Below are positions 8,098-16,980 of a stretch of 39,314 bases of DNA, one piece after another. The stretch covers positions 1 through 39,314 of the forward strand of contig NZ_JARBHJ010000025.1 in the NCBI RefSeq assembly GCF_028864145.1, in the 5' to 3' direction. The notes below the pieces were generated by a model. That model had not been told where the DNA came from, made no database searches, and saw only the letters and a list, made by a program, of their open reading frames with translations. Origin of the DNA: Actinotignum schaalii. GTDB lineage: Bacteria; Actinomycetota; Actinomycetes; Actinomycetales; Actinomycetaceae. The position numbers and the translations under genes are program-made. Numbering within the stretch: position 1 is the first letter of the stretch; every line of letters starts with the position of its first letter.

Positions 8098-9351
8098 ATG
8101 ACCGACGCGAATACTCACCCGCAACCGGCAGCGGAACCGGAATTGGAGACTGGCTCGAAGAAGGGCCAGATCCCGGGCCTGTTCCCGTTATTCCTGACGG
8201 TACTGCTGGCCTATATGGGCCAGATGATTCTCAATCCGATTATTGCCCCGCTCTCGCGCGAAATTGGCCTGCAAGAATGGCATATCGGGGCGACGATCTC
8301 CCTGGCGGCCATCGTGCTTTCGCTCAGTTCAACCACGTGGGGGAGGGTCTCCCTGCGGCGGGGAACCCGCCCCATCCTGGTGACGGGGATGCTGGGCGCG
8401 GCAACCGCGCTCGCGGCCTTCGCGGTGGTGGCCTGGTTTGGCTTGCAAGGAGCGTTGGTTGGGAGTGCCCTGGTGATCGGGGTGGTGTTCACCCGGGGCC
8501 TGCTGTACGGCGGATCCATTGCCGCTATCACGCCCGCCGCCCAAACCTACATCATCACCCACACCTACAGTGAGGCGCAGCGAGTCAAAGGTGTGGGTAT
8601 GCTGGGTGCCGCGCAAGGCTTCGCGACCATCCTCGGTGCGCTGGTGGGTGGGAGCCTGGCGGCCCTCGGCGGATTTATGCTGCCACTGGTAGTTATGCCG
8701 CTCATGATCCTGGCCGGGGTTGTGGTGCTGCTGGTGACCTTCAAGCCCACCCGGGGTGAAAAGAGGGTGGAGAAGCCTGCCAAAGTCAGCTATTTCGACC
8801 CGCGGGCATTCGCCTTCCTGGCCTGCGGATTCCTCATGTTCACCGTATTTTCCACCCTGACCACCGTGTTCGGCTTCCTGCTCCAAGACGCACTGGGACT
8901 GGAAGCGGCGGCCACCGCCGGATTTACGGCCTTGTGCATGTCCATTATGGGAGTGGTCATGATTATCGCCCAGGCCGCACTGGCGCCGCGGCTCGGCTGG
9001 AACGCGGTGCAGCTCTTCCGCCGCGGCCTGGTGATCTTCTTCGTAGCGATAGCCCTGCTGCTCTACCCGAGCCACCTGTGGATTTTCGTGCTGGCCTGCG
9101 TGCTGGCAGGGCTCGGCTCCGGCTTAGCGATGCCGGGCTATAACACCGCGCCCACCCTGAAGATGGAGCCGCACGAACAGGGCGGTATGGCCGGGCTCAT
9201 TAACGCCAATAACGGCATGGCCTATGTGCTGGCCCCCGTTGCCTCCACGGCGCTCTACGGCATCGCGCCCTGGCTACCGATTGCGGTCTGCGTGGTGCTG
9301 CTGGCATTGGGCATCCTCATGAGTGCGGTGCATCCCTCATTTAGGCGGTAG
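8098..9351 (+). CDS. MFS multidrug efflux-type transporter
   Basis: A 417-residue major facilitator with about 12 membrane helices, a hydrophilic N-terminal tail of about 25 residues and a basic loop after helix 6 (KPTRGEKRVEKPAK). The second-to-third helix loop WGRVSLRRGTRP resembles motif A of drug:H+ antiporters. The ATG at 8098 is preceded by AAAGGAAG. It is controlled by the divergent TetR gene through the palindrome at 8039-8057, so an inducible efflux role is likely. The substrate cannot be read from the sequence. The gene is convergent with the sulP gene downstream. Confidence 0.85.
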   Translation: MTDANTHPQPAAEPELETGSKKGQIPGLFPLFLTVLLAYMGQMILNPIIAPLSREIGLQEWHIGATISLAAIVLSLSSTTWGRVSLRRGTRPILVTGMLGAATALAAFAVVAWFGLQGALVGSALVIGVVFTRGLLYGGSIAAITPAAQTYIITHTYSEAQRVKGVGMLGAAQGFATILGALVGGSLAALGGFMLPLVVMPLMILAGVVVLLVTFKPTRGEKRVEKPAKVSYFDPRAFAFLACGFLMFTVFSTLTTVFGFLLQDALGLEAAATAGFTALCMSIMGVVMIIAQAALAPRLGWNAVQLFRRGLVIFFVAIALLLYPSHLWIFVLACVLAGLGSGLAMPGYNTAPTLKMEPHEQGGMAGLINANNGMAYVLAPVASTALYGIAPWLPIAVCVVLLALGILMSAVHPSFRR

Positions 9352-9362
9352 CGGGGGAGGCG

Positions 9363-9375
9363 GCGTCGTCGTACC
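9363..9375 (+). repeat. Intergenic motif copy 1, GCGTCGTCGTACC
   Basis: An exact 13-base copy, followed by TATTTCG, in the gap between the convergent MFS and sulP genes. The same 13 bases recur at 15279-15291 (minus strand) and 31616-31628. A GC-rich inverted repeat CTCCCC/GGGGAG (9436-9441, 9465-9470) in the same gap may take part in termination. Confidence 0.6.
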
Positions 9376-9525
9376 TATTTCGCACGCACGCGAAAAGGAG
9401 ACGGGGCCTGGTTCGCGGGGTGGTGAGAAAAACGTCTCCCCTGGGACACTTCTACGAGAGGTGCGGGGAGTCCTGTCACCGGAAACGGTACCAGATATTG
9501 GGCGTGACCGGTAGCTGATAGGGGC

Positions 9526-11184
9526 CTACGTTTCTTCCACCGCGCGGAAACGTCCGGTGGCGGTGGAGCTGCCATTCGCGGCTACGATGCGGCGGGCCTG
9601 CGCCATCGCGCCGTCCATATCCGCGAAAAGATAGTCATCGATGCTGAGTTGGCCCAGTTCCATGCGCTGGGCCATCTCCTGCACCTGCTTGGGTAGGCCC
9701 TTGACCAGTACGGTATTTCCGGCATCGACCAGGCGATCCACCACCTGCGCCAGGGCTCGCACCCCGGTGGCGTCCACGATCCCGACGCGGGAGAGACGCA
9801 AAATCACCACATCCACGCCCGCCAGGCGCGGGATTTCACGCTCGATCCGGTCACCCACACCGAAAAACATGGTGCCATCCACCCGCAAAATAGCAATTTT
9901 CGGATCGGAAGGAAGATCCTCCCGGAAAATACCCGAACGGTTCGCCATGCGCCGCAACACCAGAATCCCGGAAATAATAATTCCCACGGTGATCGCCCAA
10001 ATAATATCCAGACCCACCGTAATAATCGCCGTAATCACGAAAACGGAAGCGTCCGAGCGATTGGAACGCATGACCTGGCGCACCGTATCCGGATTAATCA
10101 TGCGGTAGCAGGTCACCACCAGCACACCGGCAAGAACCGAGAGCGGAATGACTGAGACCGCGGCGCTCGCCAGATAGACCACCGCGATAAGAACCAGGGA
10201 ATGAATAATCGCGGCCAGGCGCGAGCGCCCACCGGAACGCACATTCACGGCGGTGCGAACAATGGCGCCGGTGGCAGGCATGCCACCGAAAAGCCCGCAG
10301 CCCACCGAAGCCAGGCCCTGGCCCACCAGCTCCCGATCCGGAGAATAGCTACCGCCGCGCACCATCCCCGCCGCGATCCGCGCCGAGATGAGCGATTCAA
10401 TACCCGCCAGAGCCGCCACCGCGAGCGCGCCCGGCGCCAGCGCGCTGAGCAGGCCCACGGAGATTTCGGGGACGACCGGGGCGGGGAGAGCGGAGGGAAT
10501 GGTGCCGATGGTGGGCACCGTGAGGCCGGCAGCCCAGGCGATAATGCTCACCACCAGCACCGCGATGAGGGAACCGGGGAGCTTTTTCGAGATCTTCGTG
10601 CACACCGCGATAATGATGATGGCGGTCAGGCAGAGCAGCCCCGTGGTGAGCGCCGTTGCGGGAGCTATGCGGGTGAGGGCGTCGAAGGCGGCTGGCAGGG
10701 TGCTTAGCCCGGCGCGTGCCTCCACGCCGATAATATTCGGGACCTGCTGGAAGAAAAGAATGGCGGCAATGCCCACCGTGAAACCTTCGATAACCGGCCA
10801 GGGGATGAGGGAAACGGCGCGCCCCAAACCCAGCACTCCGGCCAGCAGAATCATGAGCCCCGCCATGAGGCACAGGAGCGGCACTACTCGCGCACCGTGC
10901 GTGGCGACGATGGGTGCCAGGATAACGGCCATGGCGCCGGTGGGCCCGGAGATCTGGTAATTAGAGCCGCCGAAGATTGCCGCGATGATTCCCGCCACGA
11001 TCGCGGTAATGAGTCCGGCCTCCGCGCTCAGGCCGCTGGAAATAGCGAAAGCGAGGGCGAGGGGGAGGGCTACGATTCCCACCGTGACGCCCGCGGCAAT
11101 ATCCTGGCGCCAATACTTTTTGGTGGCACGCAGGTCATCGGCGCAGGGCAGCAGGGAACGCAGATGCGTGATAAAAGTGGGCAC
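9526..11184 (-). CDS. SulP family anion transporter with STAS domain
   Basis: A 552-residue SLC26/SulP protein. The membrane domain spans about residues 25-425, with the family signature-like opening WRQDIAAGVTVGIVALPLALAFAI and the conserved NYQISGPTGAM. A C-terminal STAS domain follows at about 435-535 (ILRVDGTMFFGVGD ... DATGVRAL). Members carry sulfate, bicarbonate or other anions, often with Na+ or H+; the substrate here is not determined. The start is GTG at 11182-11184 with AAAGG five bases upstream. It stands alone, convergent with the MFS gene at 8098 and divergent from the one at 11477. Its STAS domain suggests cytosolic regulation of transport. Confidence 0.9.
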   Translation of the reverse strand: MPTFITHLRSLLPCADDLRATKKYWRQDIAAGVTVGIVALPLALAFAISSGLSAEAGLITAIVAGIIAAIFGGSNYQISGPTGAMAVILAPIVATHGARVVPLLCLMAGLMILLAGVLGLGRAVSLIPWPVIEGFTVGIAAILFFQQVPNIIGVEARAGLSTLPAAFDALTRIAPATALTTGLLCLTAIIIIAVCTKISKKLPGSLIAVLVVSIIAWAAGLTVPTIGTIPSALPAPVVPEISVGLLSALAPGALAVAALAGIESLISARIAAGMVRGGSYSPDRELVGQGLASVGCGLFGGMPATGAIVRTAVNVRSGGRSRLAAIIHSLVLIAVVYLASAAVSVIPLSVLAGVLVVTCYRMINPDTVRQVMRSNRSDASVFVITAIITVGLDIIWAITVGIIISGILVLRRMANRSGIFREDLPSDPKIAILRVDGTMFFGVGDRIEREIPRLAGVDVVILRLSRVGIVDATGVRALAQVVDRLVDAGNTVLVKGLPKQVQEMAQRMELGQLSIDDYLFADMDGAMAQARRIVAANGSSTATGRFRAVEET

Positions 11185-11476
11185 AAAAACCTTTCACAAT
11201 CTCAGCATCTGAACAGGCCGTATCGCGTATACGTGGAGAGAGTGGCGCGCAAATAGTGCTGTTTCGCACCGATCGCGCTGTTTTATAGCGGTGGGCGTCA
11301 AGATGCGTGCTTGGTCGAACGAAGCCACCATAGCATATATGTCCATATTTTGAGACGGAGGTGTGCGGTCGCGCGCGGGGCGCCTTTTTGGTGGCGTTTT
11401 GAGACAGGACCTTAGGGTGAGATCTTGTGACGGCTCGGGTATTTTTTAGGACTTTCGACCCCGCTACAGTAAAACC
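11185..11476. other. Divergent intergenic region, sulP and MFS promoters
   Basis: About 290 bases with AT-rich patches around 11320-11360 and 11380-11470. The right end holds the leaderless promoter of the MFS gene. I see no reading frame or RNA gene I can support. Confidence 0.4.
11465..11470 (+). promoter_or_regulatory. -10 element of leaderless MFS promoter
   Basis: TACAGT, then AAAACC, then the ATG at 11477. No Shine-Dalgarno sequence precedes this start. The -35 region is only a T-rich run. Confidence 0.5.
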
Positions 11477-12838
11477 ATGAAAAAACGTAGCGCCGGGCTG
11501 GTTATTACTATTGCCGTCATTATCCTCGAACTTATCGGGGGAATGCAGACCTACCTCAACCAGCTTATTTTGCCGATCCTGGCGAAGGACCTGCACGCGC
11601 AAAACCTCTACGGCGTGATTATGGGAGTATCCGCGATTGCTTCCATGGCGGGGCTGCCCATCGGCGCGGCGCTGATGAATCGGATGCGGCTACCGCGCCT
11701 CCTCATGGGGGCCACCGTGTTCCTGGTGCTGGGCGCGTGCACCAGCGCCGCGGCGCCCCATATCTCGATATATCTTCTCGGGGCGGTGATCCGAGGCCTG
11801 GCCGGCTCCACCCTGGCGATGACCTCCATCGGTGCGGTGGCACTCGGCCTTTCCGGCCGCGCCCGGCGCCTCACCCTAGCTTTTTCCTCCGCCAGCTGGG
11901 TGGTTTCCTCCGTGGTAGGCCCGGCTTATGCGGCATGGGTGACGCACCTGCTGTCCTGGCGCTGGGCCATGCTCCTCTACCTGCCGCTCCTTCTGGTAGC
12001 CCGCTTCGTTATCGCCCTCAATCTTCAAACCGCAGGGGAACGCAAAGAATCACCTTTCTCCTATACCGCGCTTCTCCTTATCGTGGCGGGCGTGGGGATA
12101 ACGATTATCCCCGCGGCCGGCCCGCTCAAGATCGTGCTCATGGTCATCGGGGTGGCGGTACTGGGCCGGGTGGCCGTGCTCCTCATGCCGCAGGGTACCT
12201 TCACGCAAAAAACACCCCGCCGCGCCGCACTGGCGGGAATGCTCTTCTTGACCGGTGGCTATTTTGCGGGAAATGAACTTGTTTCCCTCACGGCACACGA
12301 CCTCTACCAGGCCGGCCCGGATGCCCTGGGCGTCATTATTATGGGCGGTGGCCTCGGATGGGCCGTTGTGGGCGTGGTCTGCGGTATTAAACCGGCCACC
12401 ACCCGGCGCGGATATCAGCTCCGTGTTATTTTTGGCCTCGGTTTCATCGCGCTCGCGGCGCTCTTCTTCGCGGCGTGGATTTTCTCCGGGTGGCGCCCGG
12501 TATCAGCTACGCCTGTCTTCTGCATCGCGTGGACCCTTGCCGGGATAGGCATAGGCATCGCGTACCTGGACACTCTCAATATTTTCTTCGACGATCCGGA
12601 TGAACCCGACGGTATCACCATCGAAGAGATGGCAAGCTCCGCGGTGATCGTGGAATCCCTGGCATCCACGATGTTCATCCCGCTCACCACCTCCATCGTG
12701 GCCCTGGCTTTCACATCGGGGGATGGAGTTTCTGCGCTGCCCTACGGAATAACCTGGCTGCTTATCGCGGTGAGTATTTTCCTCTCTTTCGGTTACCTCC
12801 GGCACACGTATCCCGCTCATCCCGCGTATCCGGCGTAG
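11477..12838 (+). CDS. MFS transporter of unknown substrate
   Basis: A 453-residue major facilitator with about 12-14 membrane helices. It begins directly with a positively charged MKKR followed by the first helix, and has a loop after helix 2 (LMNRMRLPRLLMG) in the position of motif A. A soluble acidic segment FFDDPDEPDGITIEE lies between two late helices, which is unusual for the family. The start is leaderless in appearance (TACAGT, six bases, ATG). Neighbours are sulP (divergent) and malQ (same strand, 242 bases on), neither of which indicates the substrate. Drug or metabolite export is the general expectation. Confidence 0.8.
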   Translation: MKKRSAGLVITIAVIILELIGGMQTYLNQLILPILAKDLHAQNLYGVIMGVSAIASMAGLPIGAALMNRMRLPRLLMGATVFLVLGACTSAAAPHISIYLLGAVIRGLAGSTLAMTSIGAVALGLSGRARRLTLAFSSASWVVSSVVGPAYAAWVTHLLSWRWAMLLYLPLLLVARFVIALNLQTAGERKESPFSYTALLLIVAGVGITIIPAAGPLKIVLMVIGVAVLGRVAVLLMPQGTFTQKTPRRAALAGMLFLTGGYFAGNELVSLTAHDLYQAGPDALGVIIMGGGLGWAVVGVVCGIKPATTRRGYQLRVIFGLGFIALAALFFAAWIFSGWRPVSATPVFCIAWTLAGIGIGIAYLDTLNIFFDDPDEPDGITIEEMASSAVIVESLASTMFIPLTTSIVALAFTSGDGVSALPYGITWLLIAVSIFLSFGYLRHTYPAHPAYPA

Positions 12839-13024
12839 CCCGCGCGAAGGGCATAGCTACCCGCGGAGCGAATTTCCGCAGCTGTGGGGTGGTAACGGTG
12901 CCCGGCCCGGGGCCAACGGCGCGCGGCGGGGTGCCCGCGCCAGCTGCGCCGTCGTCGTCGCACCATCCCCACCGTGGCGCCAGATTCCACGCAAAGGCAA
13001 CGGAGCAGATATTCTAGTAACCGG

Positions 13025-13044
13025 GCTCGCCACCGGAGGCGAGC
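13025..13044 (+). promoter_or_regulatory. Short hairpin in the malQ leader
   Basis: GCTCGCC (13025-13031) and GGCGAGC (13038-13044) form a seven-base stem with a six-base loop about 35 bases before the malQ start. It could be an attenuator or leader structure. A possible -10, TATTCT, lies just upstream. Evidence is weak. Confidence 0.3.
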
Positions 13045-13080
13045 AACCGGGGACACACGGGGAGACACAAGGAGGGAACC

Positions 13081-15237
13081 ATGGCGGGTTCACCACCGCA
13101 GGATATGCTCAACCGCATCGCTGATGCATACGGAGTGGCAACGCATTATTGGAGTTTCGCGGGCGAATACGTGACGGTGGAGGCCGATACGCTTGTCGCG
13201 GTGCTCGCGGCCATGGGGATTGATACCTCCACTCCGGAAGCGGCGCAGGCGGCGCTGGACACGGTCGATAGCCGCGAATGGCGCCACGTGCTGCCCGCCA
13301 CCACGGTGGTGCGCGAAGGTAACGAGCAGATCATCCGCGTGCACGTGCCCCACGGCGCGGCCGTCACCCTCACCTACGAACTAGAAGACGGCGCGGAACT
13401 ACCCGCCGTACAGGCCGAAGATTTCGAACTGCCGCGCCTCATCGACGGCGCCATGATCGGCCGCGCCGCCTTCATCATCCCGGGCAATCTACCGCTGGGC
13501 TACCACACGGTGCGCGCCAAGGTCACCCCGCCGGCAGCGGGGGAGGAAGCCGCCACCTGGCATAGCGGGGCGCTTATCGTGGTGCCGGCGCGCCTGCCCG
13601 CTCCGGCAGAAAAAGGCGTGGCCGGCTGGGGCGTGATGAGCCAGCTTTACTCGGTGCGCTCGCGCGATTCCTGGGGGACGGGGGACACCGCGGACCTGGC
13701 CGAACTCGGCTCGCTTTTCGGCGGGCTGGGGGCGCAATTCGTGCTCATTAACCCGCTGCACGCCGCTGAACCGTGCGGGCAGCTCACGAACTCGCCGTAT
13801 TTGCCGACGTCGCGCCGCTTCTTCAACCCCCTCTACATTCGCCCGGAAGACATCCGCGAAGTGGCCTATATGGACTCCGGCAAGCGCTCCATGGTTACGT
13901 GGGCGGGGCAGGCACCCAAGGAATCCTCGCTGCACAATACCCTGCTGGATCGCAGCGCCTGCTGGGAAGCCAAACGCAGCGCCCTCGAAGTGATTTACCG
14001 CGAACCTCGCAGCCACGCCCGCCAAGCCGATTTCGATGCGTTCCGGGCCGCCGAAGGGCAGGGCCTGGAAGATTTCGCGTTCTGGTGCGCGATGTTTGAG
14101 CGCTACGGCAAGCATTTCCCGGTCGGATGCGAGCGCCCCGATACCCTCGCCTCGCGCCGCGAACGCGCTGAACTAAGCGAACGCATTGATTTCTACTGCT
14201 GGTGCCAGTGGGTCATGGACCAGCAGCTGGAAGCCGCCCAGAAGGTGGCGCGCGATGCCGGTATGGGCATCGGCGTGGTGCACGACCTCGCGGTGGGGGT
14301 GCAGGCCTGCGGGGCGGATGCCTGGGCCAACCCGGATGCCTTCGCCAGCGGCGTGAGCGTGGGCTCCCCGCCCGATATGTACAACCAGCTCGGCCAAGAC
14401 TGGTCCCCTCCGCCCTTCAACCCGGTGGAGCTGGACCGCCAGCACTACGCACCGGTGCGCGATATGGCCCGCACCGTCATGCGCCACGCCGGCGCGCTGC
14501 GCATCGACCACGTCATGGGATTCTTCCGGCTGTGGTGGATCCCGGCGGGCAATAAGCCGGTGGACGGCACCTACGTCTACTACAACCACGAAGCCCTCAT
14601 CGGCGTACTCATGCTGGAAGCGGTGCGCTCGGGCACCTTCCTCATCGGGGAAGACCTGGGCAATGTGGAACCCTGGGTGCGTGATTTCCTCACCGAACGC
14701 GGGATTTTCGGCACCTCCGTCATGCTCTTCGAAAAAGAAGGGGAGGCCTTCCGGGCCCCCGAACACTACCGCAGCGCCTCCCTGGTCACGGTGGATACCC
14801 ACGACCTGCCCCCGCTGGCCGGCTACCTGGCCGGTGAACACGTGGACCTGCGCGCCTCCCTGAATATCTTGGTGGAGCCGGTGGAGCAGGTGCGCGAAGA
14901 AGCCCGCCGCGAGCGCAGCGTGCTTATCGATACCCTGTGCGGCTGCGGGTTATTGGAGAGCCACGATCCCACCGAACGTGAGCTCATCGAGGCGATGCAC
15001 TGCTATATTGCCCGCACCCCCGCCCAGCTCCAGGCCATCGCCCTGGTGGACGCGGTGGGCGAGCGGCGCACCCAAAACCAGCCCGGTACCGATACCGAGT
15101 ACCCGAATTGGAAGATCCCGCTGGCCGACGGCACCGAATCCGTGGTCCTCACTGAGGATCTGGGTGAGCACCCCCGGCTGCGTTCCCTTATCGCCGCATA
15201 CACGGCGGAATACGAGCGCTGCCACCCGCATAGCTAA
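13081..15237 (+). CDS. malQ: 4-alpha-glucanotransferase (amylomaltase, GH77)
   Basis: A 718-residue GH77 enzyme that transfers alpha-1,4-glucan segments between maltodextrins in the cytosol, in maltose and glycogen metabolism. The N-terminal 170 residues form the extra beta-rich domain typical of actinobacterial and E. coli MalQ; the TIM barrel follows. Catalytic residues are visible: nucleophile D476 in LRIDHVMG, acid/base E524 in IGEDLGN, and D575 in VDTHDLPP. A conserved loop, SPPDMYNQLGQDW, is also present. The ATG is preceded by AAGGAGG, a strong ribosome binding site. It stands upstream of a sugar porter and a LacI/GH32 gene on the same strand, so it sits in a carbohydrate-use block, though probably with its own promoter. 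Confidence 0.95.
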   Translation: MAGSPPQDMLNRIADAYGVATHYWSFAGEYVTVEADTLVAVLAAMGIDTSTPEAAQAALDTVDSREWRHVLPATTVVREGNEQIIRVHVPHGAAVTLTYELEDGAELPAVQAEDFELPRLIDGAMIGRAAFIIPGNLPLGYHTVRAKVTPPAAGEEAATWHSGALIVVPARLPAPAEKGVAGWGVMSQLYSVRSRDSWGTGDTADLAELGSLFGGLGAQFVLINPLHAAEPCGQLTNSPYLPTSRRFFNPLYIRPEDIREVAYMDSGKRSMVTWAGQAPKESSLHNTLLDRSACWEAKRSALEVIYREPRSHARQADFDAFRAAEGQGLEDFAFWCAMFERYGKHFPVGCERPDTLASRRERAELSERIDFYCWCQWVMDQQLEAAQKVARDAGMGIGVVHDLAVGVQACGADAWANPDAFASGVSVGSPPDMYNQLGQDWSPPPFNPVELDRQHYAPVRDMARTVMRHAGALRIDHVMGFFRLWWIPAGNKPVDGTYVYYNHEALIGVLMLEAVRSGTFLIGEDLGNVEPWVRDFLTERGIFGTSVMLFEKEGEAFRAPEHYRSASLVTVDTHDLPPLAGYLAGEHVDLRASLNILVEPVEQVREEARRERSVLIDTLCGCGLLESHDPTERELIEAMHCYIARTPAQLQAIALVDAVGERRTQNQPGTDTEYPNWKIPLADGTESVVLTEDLGEHPRLRSLIAAYTAEYERCHPHS

Positions 15238-15278
15238 GGCGGCTTGCGGGAACAAGCGGCTTCGCGGCTGTTTTTAAA

Positions 15279-15294
15279 GGTACGACGACGCAGG
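15279..15294 (-). repeat. Intergenic motif copy 2, CCTGCGTCGTCGTACC
   Basis: On the minus strand this 16-mer is identical to the copy at 31613-31628 and shares 13 bases with 9363-9375. It lies between malQ and the sugar porter. Confidence 0.6.
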
Positions 15295-15386
15295 TAGGCC
15301 TGTCTCCTAAAATTTTCTCTTATTTTATGAGTCAGGCCATCATCTTTCCCAGCGCTTCTTCTTAGAGTGAATGCACCGGCCGGTCT

Positions 15387-15413
15387 GCCCCTTTCCCGAG
15401 TTGGAAACGGGGC
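15387..15413. promoter_or_regulatory. Imperfect inverted repeat upstream of sugar porter
   Basis: GCCCC-TTTCC and GGAAA-C-GGGGC face each other with a six-base centre and one bulged base, about 95 bases before the sugar porter start. It is a candidate operator for the LacI regulator encoded downstream, or an mRNA hairpin. The centre lacks the usual LacI CG core, so the call is tentative. Confidence 0.3.
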
Positions 15414-15506
15414 ACGGGGCAAGGAGCACGGCGCGCAACGGAAGCGCACCGTTCCCGCCATCGCAGCGCCAGCCACGATCAGCATTCTCAACGGTGAGGA
15501 GAGAAC

Positions 15507-16826
15507 ATGAAAAAACATCTCGTACCATTTTCGGCCACCGCCGCGTCACTCGGTGGCTTCCTCTTCGGTTTCGATACCGCGGTGATTTCCGGAACCACGG
15601 CAGCCCTCCAAGATAAATGGGATTTGAGTGCCGGGCAGCTGGGCTTCACAGTCTCCTGCGCCCTTATCGGTACCATTATCGGGGCGCTTTTCGGTGGCAT
15701 CCCGGCCGATAAATGGGGCCGGCGCCCCGTCCTCAAAGGCGTGGCGGCCCTCTACCTCATCACCTCCGTGTGTGTGGCGGTGGCCAATAGCTGGGTATTC
15801 TTCCTCATCTTCCGCATGCTCGGCGGGATCGCGGTAGGGGCATCCTCGGTGATCGCTCCGCTGTATACAGCGGAGATTTCCCCGGCGGCACGGCGCGGAA
15901 AACTGGTGGCCACGGTGCAGCTTAATATCGTGATCGGCATTGTGGTGTCCTACTTCTCCAATTACATCATCGTCAAGATGATGCCGGTGGAACTGGGCTG
16001 GCGCTGGATGCTCGGTATTCAGGCGGTGCCTTCCCTCATCTTCCTCGCGGTGTGCTATTTCATCCCGGAAAGCCCGCGCTGGCTTTACACCCGCGGGCGC
16101 GACTCCGAATCACTGCGCGTCATGGAAGACCTGTGGGGTAAGAACGAAGCCGCCCAGGTGATGGAAAATATGCACAATGCTGCCCCGCACGCCGCGGCGA
16201 CCGAGCCTTTCTTCTCGAAGCGCACCGCCCGCCCTATCACCATGGCGATCCTCATCGCCTTCTTCTCCCAGTTCGCGGGTACCAACGCGGTGCTCTACTA
16301 CGCACCGTCCCTACTCCAGTCGGCCGGCATCGCCGGCGACGCCGCCTTCGCTTCCTCCATCCTGGTGGGGCTCACCAACCTAGCCTTCACCCTGCTGGGG
16401 CGTTCCCTCGTGGATAAGGTAGGGCGCCGCCCGCTGGTGACCCTGGGCGCTGGTATTGACATGGTGGCGCTGCTGGCCATCGCTGGAATCTTCTACTTCA
16501 ACGGCTCGGAACTGTCCACCACCACCGGCATTATCGTGCTGGTTCTCATCATCGTGTTCATCGCCGCACTCGCGGTCGGTATCGGTTCGGTACTGTGGGT
16601 TTTCATCTCGGAGATCTTCCCGCCGGCCCACCGCGCGAACGGACAGGCCGTCGGTTCGGCCGCACACTGGGTGTCCGCCGCGATCATCTCCGGCACCTTC
16701 CCGGTGATGTTCCAAGCCTCGATGACTTTCACCTTCCTCTTCTACGCTGCGTGCATGCTCGGCGCGGTCATCTGGTCGCGGACTATGATGCCGGAGACGA
16801 AGGGAACTCTTCTCGAAGACGTGTAG
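15507..16826 (+). CDS. Sugar porter family MFS transporter
   Basis: A 439-residue transporter with the hallmarks of the sugar porter family: GFLFGFDTAVISG in helix 1, DKWGRRP after helix 2, PESPRWL before the central loop, DKVGRRP after helix 8, and PETKG at the C-terminus. These proteins are sugar:H+ symporters or facilitators with 12 helices. GAGGAGAG precedes the ATG. The next gene encodes a LacI regulator fused to, or followed by, a cytosolic fructofuranosidase. The likely substrate is therefore sucrose or a short fructan taken up intact, although this is inferred from context only. Confidence 0.88.
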   Translation: MKKHLVPFSATAASLGGFLFGFDTAVISGTTAALQDKWDLSAGQLGFTVSCALIGTIIGALFGGIPADKWGRRPVLKGVAALYLITSVCVAVANSWVFFLIFRMLGGIAVGASSVIAPLYTAEISPAARRGKLVATVQLNIVIGIVVSYFSNYIIVKMMPVELGWRWMLGIQAVPSLIFLAVCYFIPESPRWLYTRGRDSESLRVMEDLWGKNEAAQVMENMHNAAPHAAATEPFFSKRTARPITMAILIAFFSQFAGTNAVLYYAPSLLQSAGIAGDAAFASSILVGLTNLAFTLLGRSLVDKVGRRPLVTLGAGIDMVALLAIAGIFYFNGSELSTTTGIIVLVLIIVFIAALAVGIGSVLWVFISEIFPPAHRANGQAVGSAAHWVSAAIISGTFPVMFQASMTFTFLFYAACMLGAVIWSRTMMPETKGTLLEDV

Positions 16827-16926
16827 CCCGGGCGGCGCCCATGGCGCGCCCGCGGTGCGGCGCCCCGTGCGCCCCGCGCCAAATGCGGTGCCCACGCACC
16901 GTGCGGATGGCGCGCCGACGGGTGGC

Positions 16927-16947
16927 GCGGCCCGCGTAGCGGGCCGC
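16927..16947 (+). terminator. Strong GC hairpin between sugar porter and lacI
   Basis: GCGGCCCGC (16927-16935) and GCGGGCCGC (16939-16947) form a perfect nine-base stem with loop GTA. There is no T-run, only CGGCGTCGTCGTAAAAG after it, so it may be a partial terminator or an attenuator rather than a classical terminator. Confidence 0.4.
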
Positions 16948-16949
16948 CG

Positions 16950-16960
16950 GCGTCGTCGTA
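16950..16960 (+). repeat. Intergenic motif copy 3, GCGTCGTCGTA
   Basis: An eleven-base match to the intergenic motif, directly after the hairpin and 20 bases before the lacI start. Unlike the other copies it continues AAAG rather than CC. Confidence 0.5.
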
Positions 16961-16980
16961 AAAGAAAGTAAGGAGGAACA

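Noticed and set aside
8329-9075. 248-residue minus-strand frame rich in His, Gln and Gly
   Set aside because: It is antisense to the MFS transporter; its composition is that of a mirrored membrane protein.
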